Positions 41,601 through 52,700 of a stretch of DNA of 64,000 nucleotides are shown piece by piece. Made by a program: the position numbers and the translations under genes. The stretch spans positions 18,174,501-18,238,500 of the forward strand of contig OY720097.1 in assembly GCA_963082875.1 (NCBI GenBank), written 5' to 3'. Under the pieces are notes generated by a model, which was given only the letters and a program-made list of their open reading frames with translations, was not told the origin of the DNA and made no database searches. Source of the stretch: Corella eumyota (Eukaryota; Chordata; Ascidiacea; Phlebobranchia; Corellidae). How positions within the stretch are numbered: the first letter of the stretch is position 1; each line of letters begins with the position of its first letter.

Positions 41601-44452
41601 ACAGAAATTATAAGCTCCATTCTTTAATCAAAAAGCCCGGCTGGAGAGCTTAGATTTTAAAGTTCAACATCCCTTTGTGGAGATTACGTTACGTTTTTTC
41701 CGCAGCTTGGTAGCATTGTCATTCGTTTGGTTAAGTGTGATCTTTAAATTAAGCAAGTGACACTTTGTCACTAGATTAGCGGACGGCGTTATTTATTAAA
41801 TAAGGGATTTGTAAGTTAAAAGTATTTGCCACAGTTGGATGTTTGATTACGCTTCCTTATCAACTGAACACATCAAAATTTAAGCCGTATGAGTTATTAA
41901 GTTACACATACGATAGTTACTTTTAGTTGTGTCACACAAACTTAAAGACATTTAGGTTTCCTTAGTACACAAAGAACCTAAAAACCTTGCGAAAATTAAC
42001 CAAACTAGGCCGGTAAAATTTTGAGTCACCCTTAAAGGTGTTATACTTAAAACATCAAACTTGTTTTTAAGGAAACTCGATACAGCGCACAGTACATCAA
42101 TACAACCAGCTTAACCTCCTTTACACCAGGCATTTAAACATTACTTGATCAATTAAGTATCAGCGACCTACTGAATGTAATTAAATACGTCCAATTGGCC
42201 AGTTTCATTTCATTCAAAATTATAAACGGAAAGAAATTCGCGTTGGTCGCATACTGCGCAGGGTATTTTATTCAATATTAAAAGAACATTTGTTAGTAGG
42301 TTAGAATTTAATTTACGGGGATGAATTTACAAGATGCGATAAAAGTTTTTGAGTCTCATAATATCGGTTAACTTAATACCGACTTAAGTCGTTAATTCGA
42401 GTATACGACCCAATATGTTTGACATGCGTCTCATAAGAAGTTTAATGAAAATTTTAAAGCCTTGCCACATGCCAACAAAAGAGTGATTTATACTAAATTC
42501 AACACGTTAAGAGAGACAAGATAAAGACAGAATTTAAATTGATTGTCAATAGCAAAGCAAGCACACTTTTCTTACAAAGCACACCAATTATAACCATAAA
42601 CTTTTTTCAGGTAGTTCTGTTATACAAAGCCTAAAATAATATTTATCTTTAAGGTTCATTTCATTTGACACCCGAATCAGGCCAACTGTCCACTTAAATT
42701 TGACCACACACTTTTAACTTGGTCAACAATTAACACAAGTCCCTGCCCGGACATGCCTTAACATACATAAGACATGAACATACATAATTATTGAACCTTG
42801 GCCCCATTTCTGTTGTGTGGATAGCCACCGTAAAACCATTACAACATATTTAAGTCAATGAGTTTTTAAATTGCTGGAGCCAGTTTTTAACCACAAAAAC
42901 TATAGGCTAACAAGAAATCAAAACAAAAACGGGACAATTGGTGGTTTAACTTCATTTTTATCTTATTTTTGGTGCTTATTACTTTGATTGGCACCAAACC
43001 CACATAATATATCAAAACAAAATCATACAAAGTAGGTAGGGCTTGTCTTAAACATTACTCAACTATTTCAACAAAGTTTAACTGTTATAAAAACAAGACA
43101 TTAAAATATTAGACAAGAGCACTTTAAAAAGCTGTTCACCTTTTGAACTTAATATCACTAAAGCATAAACATCTCAAGAACAAAACAAATAAATAAACGG
43201 TCTTGATTTTTTACAGACAAAACATAGTAATCTTCCCACATGTAAAAAACTTTACAAAAAATGTCCAAATTAGTAGTTGACCTATATTTTAACTACTTTA
43301 ACCTCACAATAATTGCTTTTAATTTAACTTACTTTTCGTATTCAGTGTTGTCGGCTTCACATTTCTTGTCCTTATATTTTCCCCATTCTTTTCCATGCTT
43401 GCAGGTTGTGAGCATTATTATATCCTCACCATTATGTAAGTGATAAAGTGCATTTCGTGTGGTTGAACCAATACCATATGTATAGCTAAAATAAATTAAT
43501 ATTAGGTGTTGTTTTTTATAGCATTAAAATCTATTCAAAAAGTTGATAATATATATACCTTGTAGGAAATGTTTTGAACACTTTTTAAATTAATTTATTT
43601 AAGCAATAATACTTGCGTTAATTAAAGTACTTGTTAATATAACCCAATAAATATTTACCGTTTTCCTTTAAAAGTGAGCAAGTATTTCCTCCTGGGCGGA
43701 TAATAATTAGATTTAAGTGTTCCTTTTGCCCCATGTATAAAAGGGTGGGTTTTACCGAATAGGGGAAGTGATATATCAAAACCGGGCCTATAAAAAGTGT
43801 CACTAAAACTAGCTTTTGCTAAGATAGCTTCCCCTAAGTTAAATCCCATGTCTTCGAAATAGTCCGGCCAAGTACCCGAATATAAATTAAAAATAACATG
43901 GTTACGACCATTATTCCAATGTTTTAGTCGCGTTATTTTAGACCCAATATTGCGAATATGGTCGTTCGATAGAGGATCTCTATCCAAAGTGTCTAAAGAT
44001 AAAACAAACAGACATGCCTTGTCTGGGTCACTCGTGTAGTACCTCGACGAGCGAATTGAAGTTAAAATACTTTTATAATTCGGTGACAATTTCTCACCAG
44101 AGTTAGGGTAAACATAAATATAAAAACCTCTCTTATGGCACAGCTCAAAGTCGAAGCAACTTTGCATTCGACACTTCTTGTGCTTACTAAAGTTTTTTCG
44201 TGTGTTTCTTTTAGAAACCGGACTTTCGTCCTCAAGTATTTCATAATATTCTTGATCGTCAAAAGATTGAAGGGATTGCAATGCTCTTTCAAATTCTAAA
44301 TTTTGAGAATTATCTTTTGAACGATAGACATGATTCCCCACCACAGGAACGTCATTTGCTTGTTCAGTTAAGGTCCATTTGTATCCATTGTAAAACACAA
44401 TAACTAAAATAAGTGTGACTAATACCAGACCATATCGTTTCATAGCCTGCAT
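26667..44452 (-). CDS. EXT1: Exostosin-1, heparan-sulfate co-polymerase subunit (11 exons, complete)
   Basis: Golgi type II membrane glycosyltransferase that, with EXT2, adds alternating GlcA and GlcNAc to heparan sulfate. Exons in order: 44452-43659, 43485-43333, 35475-35274, 34732-34613, 32597-32465, 30031-29913, 28972-28772, 28207-28047, 27934-27804, 27384-27252, 26784-26667. They sum to 2265 nt (754 codons) with all phases matching; human EXT1 has 746. The protein starts MQAMKRYG (human MQAKKRYF), followed by a membrane anchor. The GT47 half has [63 protein letters not shown] and ANGW. The GT64 half has KVMSRRFYP, the DxD-type [34 protein letters not shown] and SNCEDILMN. The end is SFGYMPLL. 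From memory, exon sizes 120, 133, 119 and 161 match human exons. Intron 2 is 7.9 kb, unusually long beside its neighbours. No defect seen. Confidence 0.97.
28318..28680. repeat. 48-bp minisatellite carrying eight TGACGTCA sites, in EXT1 intron 7
   Basis: TGACGTCA starts at 28321, 28369, 28417, 28465, 28513, 28561, 28609 and 28659: a 48-bp period, the last step 50 bp. The unit is TGACGTCACAAAAAATTTAA, CATAAACATTATAAACAAAT, then TATAAAAA. Units differ by a few bases (TAGAC or TAAAC, AATCAT or AATTAT), but all eight palindromes are unchanged. The repeat lies wholly in the intron between 28208 and 28771. Confidence 0.95.
31750..31850. promoter_or_regulatory. E-box and CRE cluster in EXT1 intron 5
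   Basis: Two CACGTG palindromes (31756-31761 and 31777-31782) sit in the context GTCACGTG. A perfect TGACGTCA lies at 31837-31844, within 100 bp of relatively G/C-rich sequence inside an otherwise A/T-rich intron. It is a candidate intronic enhancer; the role is inferred from motif density. Confidence 0.35.
35531..35612 (-). mobile_element. tRNA-derived SINE fragment in EXT1 intron 2
   Basis: On the minus strand a tRNA-like GAGGTCCTGGGTTTAATACCC segment is followed by a 3' tail, TGTAGCTCTTAGGCAAGGTG then CTATGAATGG. The tail resembles the end of the element at 47231-47324 (GTAGTGCCCTTGAGTAAAGTG then CTATAAATG). Only part of the head is recognisable. Confidence 0.5.
35613..43332. other. EXT1 intron 2 (bulk), no nested gene seen
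   Basis: A 7.9-kb intron, A/T-rich, on the minus strand of the gene. No nested gene is supported on either strand; short open frames at 36394-36579 and 36986-37177 have no motif. A U2-like 20-mer lies near 36794 and a short hairpin at 40278-40320. The intron is about forty times longer than EXT1 intron 1, so it is a likely site for enhancers or repeats. Confidence 0.5.
40278..40320. other. Short perfect-arm hairpin
   Basis: CATTTTTTAC (40278-40287) and GTAAAAAATG (40311-40320) are exact inverted arms. Inside them CCCCCAA and TTGGTGG extend the pairing with one mismatch. The total of 43 nt is too short for a normal pre-miRNA. Confidence 0.5.
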
Positions 44453-44482
44453 TTAGGCGGCCCTAAACCAAACATTTATATA
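44453..44482 (-). promoter_or_regulatory. EXT1: EXT1 start context: possible trans-splice acceptor and TATA-like box
   Basis: On the minus strand TTTGGTTTAG (AG at 44464-44463) lies 10 nt before the ATG at 44452, with the leader GGCCGCCTAA between. Such a very short leader behind an acceptor fits ascidian spliced-leader addition. A TATATAAATG (plus 44473-44482) is too near the ATG for a normal leader. I favour trans-splicing, as inference. Confidence 0.35.
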
Positions 44483-45278
44483 ATACACCTATATTTTCTA
44501 TGTGTTATTTTGTCTATTTCTACAAAAAATGTACAAAAAATATTTATATACAGATACAGCCTATTCATGAAAAGTTCAATAACTCACCCAGCTTTTATAA
44601 ATAACATAAAGTAAAAAGCATAACCTAACAGATTTACAAGTTAAATTTAACTACGTTTAGTTTTGAGCCTTATATTACATTATTACAAACCGTAATCAAT
44701 TTACATATAATTATCTGATGTTCTTTCCTGTATATTTAAAATTTATGTTAGGTATACTTTAGCCTGAAAAACGTATAGGTAATTTCATACTATGTTTAAC
44801 CCCTTTATTTAGCATTAATTACTGGTTCGAAACAGATATCTTCCATAAAAACTACCTAATACGTAACACACTACCCACTAGTTAACGAAACCAACTGTGA
44901 GAGAGTAAACCAATTCTCTTTTCTCTGTGAAACTGAAGAACTATAGAAACCAGGGTTGTCAATTTTTTTGTGTGAATGTTTAACTTTTTAAGTAAACGCT
45001 TTTTGTTTTTATGTTTAGCAGTGTATTTACAATAAATTAACAGTTTAAAACTTAAACGATGTATCAAAAAAGATACAAATAATTAAAATTTATACAGTTT
45101 AGGTTTCACAACTACTAAAGTAATTAAAAAAATATTCAGGCCAACATTAAGATAAGATTGTTGACTCGATTTTATAACTTTTTAATAACAAATATACACT
45201 ATACAAATTATATGCAGTTTTAAATACATAAAATTATTTTAAAAGCTTAAAAAAATTACATTATATATTTTAATCAAA
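44483..45278. other. Spacer between EXT1 and receptor phosphatase gene A
   Basis: About 0.8 kb of A/T-rich sequence between the gene A stop (45279) and the EXT1 start; both genes are on the minus strand. It should hold the gene A 3' UTR and the EXT1 promoter. The open frame at 44882-45067 (-) shows no motif. Confidence 0.5.
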
Positions 45279-46779
45279 TTAAACATTAGAAAAAGCAAAG
45301 TTTTGATAATTTGAAAATGAATTAAAATAGCGAAATGCTATTTCATATAAAGCTTCATATTGATCCTTAAAATAAAAAATGTCATGTAATTTTATAGTTT
45401 TATTTTATTTAAAAATAAGCCATTTAAGTAAAAGTTATATATAAAATATAGAAATTTACTTAACTTACCAGATTTTCCACCATTCCTGGTCTCATGTCTC
45501 TCATGTCCTTGACTGTTCTCAAAACATCAACCTTGTTTTCATTTTTTATTCGCTCAATCAAGTTCAAAGCTCCAATAAACACCCCAGTTCGACCTGCTCC
45601 ATCACTAATAATTACCAGAAGTTTAGAAAGCAATTAATCACATGTAACTTAGATTTTATATAAAAAAATAACATTAGCTTCAAACCTGCAATGTACAGCC
45701 ATATTTCCGGAGCTTTGCAAATAGCTTTTTTGAGCTTTCATGATTAAGTCAATCATGACATCACAATTTGGAGGTTGTGCAACTTCCCAGTTTAGAAGTT
45801 GGTAGTGAACTATCTTAATCTGAAAACAAACGTAATATATAGGGGCTATTATTAAATAAATTCTGTTTTTAAACGGTGATTGTAAAGCAAAAAAATATTT
45901 GTTTCAAAGTGCAAGTTTGGTTTTAATACCTGCATATTGTCTAAAAAAATAGTTAATTTTCTCATTTTTAAACAGGGTCCAAAACTTTTAACTGAAGTAA
46001 GATGTATTTTATAACTTCCAAAAATCCGGTTTTCTTTATCCGAATCTGGCCAATATTGGATGTTTTGTCCCTATAAAATTAAAAATACCAAACAGATAAA
46101 AAAAGCACATTTTTTTGATATAGGAAAAAAAAAAGTATTTTTATACCATAAACATGAGATATGAAAAGCCATTTAAATGTAGACTTATTTACTAAAAATT
46201 TAAATGCTATTAAAAAAATTACCTTTAGCTTTTCATGCATTTTTGATAACATCACAATTATTTTAATTTTATGATGCCAAATACTGTGCAAAAATTCAAC
46301 AACAGTTTGATTAGTAGGAGTTTGAGCAGCTAAGATTGGTTTTGCAGCGTCATAACCCTGCCAATAATTTAAACATAATTAAAGTAGTTTTAGTTTTACC
46401 AGATATATATAAAAACTTACCTGAATAAATGAAGCATTATAATAAACAGGGGCTGAATTATTTGGTAAAGGTGGCAACAGAAAAATGGCATGGTCATCTG
46501 CAAATACATTGAATGGTTCGGTAAAATTTAAATAAAAAATACAAATAAGTTACCAAAAAATATTTAAAAATTTTTAATAAATTTAATAAAAACATCTTGT
46601 AAAAAAAGATAACAATAAATATAGATTTGACATGAGTATCAAAAAATAAAAAAATAATAAACTTACATGGAAGAACATGTTTGTTATAGTTTTTTTCAAT
46701 ATTTTCCGGTCTTTTTGCTATAATATGTGTAGCTTGCTGAGGTCCAATCAAATCAAGTTTGGTAAATTCATCATTAATT
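45279..46779 (-). other. Gene A PTP domain 2 (probable pseudophosphatase)
   Basis: Part of gene A. Motifs: [82 protein letters not shown] and [19 protein letters not shown]. The WPD-loop position reads W-E-V, so the general acid is missing, although the P-loop Cys and Arg remain and Asp replaces Ala. Membrane-distal D2 domains of receptor PTPs are often weak or inactive and regulatory; that reading is taken from the family. Confidence 0.85.
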
Positions 46780-49700
46780 CTATACAACAAAAGATAATTC
46801 AATGTATGTTCAGATTACAAATTAATAACCGACCTTTGTTTTTTTAGATGATTTTTAATTCTTAAAACTTTTAAATCGGTGTTTCCAAATAAATTTTCCT
46901 CAGCAATTAATCTATGAAGGAACATATATTGATCCTGTATAAAAGCACAGAATAATAAAATTTAAAATAACAATTGTTGTCAATCGAAAATCCAGCAAAA
47001 ACTGACCTTAGTTTGAACCATGTCAAGTCTCTGTCTTCTTAAATTAAGAACAATCTCAAAAACATTAACACTTTTTTTTTCTTTCATTTCTTGCATCAAA
47101 CAATCAAACCCAATAAATGTTCCAGTTCTACCTACACCAGCACTGCAAAAAAAAAAATTTATGAACATGTCATATTTTTTTGTTTTTTTGTATGTATTCT
47201 TACTGATTAAGAGCTGGCTCAGCAGAAGTTTATACATTTATAGCACTTTACTCAAGGGCACTACAGCACCAACAACCTCATGTGTGATGTAGCAAGTGTT
47301 CTTACCACTACACTACCCTGCCGATTGTTTTATGTATAATTAGGCAAATCAAATATTATGTTTAATTAGGCAAATTAAACATATTAAGTATAATAACCTG
47401 CAATGTACAACAATAGGAGTTTTAGTTGTTTGTTTGTTGTAAAGTTGTTGAACTTGGTTGTAAAAACGAATGAAACTGCTGGTTGTTAAAGGTACACCAT
47501 GGTCAGGCCAGGTTATGAATTGGAACTGGGTTACATTTTGATATATCTGTAAAATATTCGAATCAAAACATTAAAAATTGTAACACAAAATTCCTAAAAA
47601 AACATATTTTTTAAAAACTTTCTTTAGAAGTTAAAATTACTTACAGATTCATACAATGAATCAGCTAGACAAATTTGAAATTTTCTTTGAATATAACATC
47701 CATAGTTGGATGTATTTCCTGTTTTAACTGTGATGTTTCCATATTGAACTGTTTTACCTGGGTCTGGCCAGTATTTTTCATTCTATGCCAACATTATAAG
47801 TTATTAAACAATTTAATTAATAACAAACCTGATATATTGTGCAATAAGGTTTAAATAGAATATAAATTTTTTTTAATAAATTTAGAAAATTACTTTACTT
47901 TATTTGTTATCTTAGTCAACATCACAATTAAGCTACAATTTTTCTCGAAGATCATCTGCCAAAAATCATTTACAGTTCTTTGTAATGGAGATTGAGTTGC
48001 AATGTATTTCTTTGTCACATTAAAACTCTTAAGAAATAAAAAAAATGTTAAAGAATTTCATGTTAAATAAAAAAAAAAGTAGTTTTACAAAACAGTTCAT
48101 TATTGTATTTTTATATTTATTACTATACGAATACACATAGTATTTTAAGATATTGGGTGTAGAAATATACTTACATTAATATAACTTGCATTTATATATC
48201 TATCATCTTCCAATATCACTCTTGAAGAATCAACTAAAAAATATCAAATTATTAAAAATAAATAAACTAATCGATAACAGTGTAATCACAAATAAAATAA
48301 AACTTACATGGCAAAATGATGTTAACTCGATTTTTAAAAGAATTTTCTGGCCTTTCTGCAACTAAAGACGATTTTGACATTTTGACATTTATTGATTCCA
48401 GATGTAATTTCTACATCAAAAATTTTTCGAATAAAATAATACTGTTTTTAAAAAATTTGCTTAAAAATACATACAATCAAAGTATAAAAAAAAATACATT
48501 TGTAAATTGTTCATCAACTTCAGAGTTGTTATCTTCAGATAGAATCTTATATTTTGTCAACATTTGTGATAAACTTATTCTATAAGCTTCGTATATTTTA
48601 AGATTTTTTTGCATAGGAATGCTTTCATATTCTGGTAAATCAGACAAAGTCTTTCCTATATTAAAAAAATGTGTTTTAAAAAGGTATAGAAATCCAACAT
48701 TTAACTTAATTGAATACCTTTATCTTTGCTCTCTATTTCATTAAGTGATCTAAACATAAAGTGGCTTAAACTACGAAAATTTATTAAGATGGCTAAAACT
48801 ACAAATATCTATTTAAAAACAAAATTATTTTTAAAATAAACTTTAAGCAAAAAATTAAAAAACATACCTCTTGCAAAATTAAAATATTAAACCCAAACTT
48901 AAAAAAATTAAAAAGAATTGCATATTATTTATATTCACCTTTTTCTCCATACATAAACACCAATCAACACAGCAATTATAAGTAAAGGCACTACAACTCC
49001 TATTACTATGTAGACAATGTAAATAGAATCTAAATAAAATTTTAACAAAAGGTTCTTCAATAGAATTCTTAATAAAACAGTAGTTTATTTTGCACAACTT
49101 TTTGTTTTTTTCTGACCTGAATTATTGTCAATTTGATTTTGACAAACTTCTCCATCAAATCCTTTTACACATTCACAAAAATAATGAGCTCCACTTTCAT
49201 GACATTTTCCACCATTTTCGCATTTTATCGTTTCACATAAAAAAGCTAAACCAAACAAATTATTGTTTTTCTGTACTTGGTTAAAAGTATCTAAAAAGCT
49301 TGGACATACCAACCATAACACAATCAAGATTTAAAGTTAACACAAAATCCAATAAGTTTAACTGAATAAAAATAAATATAAAATTAATAACCTGATTTTT
49401 CCAATACAAAATCATATTGATAAGTACAAGGCTCACTTATCCATTCAAAAGTATTTTCTTCTAAAGCCAAACACTCTGCATCATCTGTTGTTTCATAAAC
49501 TACAATGCTTTTCCAATTTTGAAATCCTTCAGTTTCTTCTATTGATACTAAACTGTTATCTAGCCATCTCCATTCTTATGACAAAGTATAAAAATAATGT
49601 TAACATGTTGTGCAAGAAATTTTAACAAATTTCCAAATTTTAAGCTTATATAAAAACAAGTACAATTACCTTTATTCACTAGTCTTGCACCAATCCATAA

Positions 49701-52700
49701 CTTTTTAGCAACAAAATACTTTTCTAAATAATTTTCCAAAGCAATTTGAGTTGTATTGTTTTTAATAATAGCCAATGCACCTCCATAACCAGAACTTTGT
49801 ATTATTAAATCATTAAATGAAGTAGGTTCACCATTACTTACAAATATGGAATAATTTAATGCACTTAAAGATTCAAAATTCCCTAAAAAACAACACAAAG
49901 AATAACAACATGTTAAAAATGCAACAAAGTTAACATAAAATACTTACCATTTTGACAATTTTGACCGACATAAGTAGAAGTACATTTACATTGATAATAT
50001 GGATCCTTTGACTCTCTAATACAACTTCCATGATTTAAACAAGGAACAGGATCACAAGCATCTGTTAAATAAGGAAGTTAGTCTTTAAAACTAAAAATGT
50101 TTCAAATAGTATGAATGTACCTACTTAAGATATATTCAGGCAATACCTGTAAAACATTTTTTGTCATAATACCCAGGTAAGCAATCACATTGATAAGTTG
50201 AACCATCAATATTACAAGTTCCACCATTTTCACATGGTTGTATTGTACATGGATCTAAAATTTGAACATATTTAATTTAAAAACTTGGTCGGTTTAAACT
50301 TGTCATGCTCTCTTACTATTTACCTGAAGTACAATTTCTGTCATAATAACCAGGTAAGCAATCACATTCATAAGTTGAATCATCAATATTACAAGTCCCA
50401 CTATTTTTACATGGCTGAATTGTACAAGGGTCTACAAACAAATTTAGTTAAAAAAAGTTTAATATTTAAAGTTGGTCTAGACAAACATAAAATCTGTTAA
50501 CTTAGCTAAATAACTACAATGCCTAAAGTTAATTTTAGAAGAACTAGTTCATGATTCACCTGAAACACAATTTTGGTCATAATAACCAGGTAGGCAATCG
50601 CATTGATAAGTTGAGTCATCAATATTACAAGTTCCACCATTTTTACATGGTTGTATTGTACACGGATCTACAAATACAAAATTAATAACACTGACTGCTA
50701 AAACAAAGAAAAGTTAAAAAAAAGTAATTTAAGTTTAATGTAGGTTTTTTCAATAATTAAACTACTTTAAAAGGTGGTTTTATACATTTTATTACTTTAA
50801 ATAAATAAATTTAGGTCTGCAATTTTAATTATAATACAGAGTAAAAAAAGACATCATAAAATAATTAAAAATCATACCCGAAGTACAATTTTGATCATAA
50901 TAACCATCTTTACAATCACAATAATAAGTTGAACCATTAATATTACAAGTTCCTGTTGCCCCATCACTTATGCAATGATTTATTGTACATGGATCTAAAA
51001 CATACAGCTAGATTTATAGTTAGCAAAATGTATTGTGTGTGTTTATTAAAATTTTCTATAACAGATTTTTCACACACCTTGACATATTTTACACTTTAAA
51101 TTTGCACCTCACTTTAAATTTGTACTTAAAACTAGTTCTTTGCATAAAGGTGTTAAAAAAGTTTGTTTTTAATTTGCAATGCTTATATTTACACAAAATA
51201 AAAATATTTAAAAAAATTACCATAAGTACAATCATCACCATAATACCCTTCTAGGCAATCACATTGATAAGTTGAACCAACAATTTTACAAGTTCCTTTA
51301 TTTTTACATGGTTGTAGCGTACATGGATCTAAATGTAAAATTATTGACAAAAAAAGTGATTGTTAAAATAAAGTTAGAGAAGCCGAAACATATAAACTTT
51401 AAGGAAAGTTTGGGCCTTAAAACTACCCTTTAAAAAAAGTTTTACATATTTAATAACTTAGATTATATGGTGCAATGCATGAAAATTAAAATCTTCTCAC
51501 TTTTTTCTTGGCAAATGTAACCATAAGCTGTTTGATGTGAAGGATTATCATACCAACTTCCAAGAACATAATTACTACCTTCACTTTTATCTAATGATCT
51601 AACTCTAAGAGAACCTGGGTTATGTTTTGGATTATTTTCATTATTTAGGCTATACCAATTTTGATAACCATCTCCACCAAATGTGCTGTTGTATGGAATA
51701 TTTGTACCATCACTCCATGTCCAGTTATATGGTGTTGCTGTACCACTTGCACCAACCCAGTAACCAGATTGCCATTTAAGACTATCATCAACATAAGGTT
51801 CCCATTCCCATAATTGTTCATTAACAATTTGTTGAGTTTGTTCATCTCTTATGATCAACAATTCACCTTCATTTCTACCACATCTTTCATTCGCTTCAAA
51901 ATTATTTATTTTAGCTGTTATGTTGTAGAATATCATCGAATATCCATTTAGGAGTAAAACAGAAGCTGGAGCTAAAAAATAAAAAAAAATTATTATATGT
52001 CTTAAATATTGTATACCCCATACTTTTAGGCCTGTAACTTGAATAAACTCAGATAAAAAACATTAACAAAAAATCGACAATCGCGAAATCGATTTTTTTC
52101 CTATGATATAAATTTAGTTTTAAAATTATTTTTTCTAAATTTTCATGAAGCTGATGAAATAACCCATAGTTTTAATATCAAAAAAAATTTTTTTTTACAC
52201 CATTGCTTTTTGATAAAATAAAAACTACTAAAAAAAGTTTTACCTTCATCACAACTATATCCATTATACTTTGGTAAGCAATCACAATAATAAGTGAAAC
52301 CATCAATATTACAAGTTCCACCATTTTTACATGGTTGTATTGTACATGGGTCTAAAAATAAAATGTAATTAAGAACACCGTTTAATTCTACTTAGAATAT
52401 GCAAATCTAACTATTGCAAACTAATAAATATTGCATCTTTGTTTATTGAATTGAAAAAGATATTAAATTTTTAATTCAAGTTGATTTGTAATGATAATAT
52501 ACTTAAAGTTAAATTTTAGTTTTTTTAACATTCTTAGTAAAAACTTTATCTAAATATCTTATCTTTTAAAACAATTTATCTTAATTAAAAAACAAAAACC
52601 TATAAATATATATATTTAAGATCTTATTATTTAAAAATAAATTTTAAAAGTAATAGAAATTTTACATATCCTAATTAAGCAAGTATGCTGAAATAATAAA

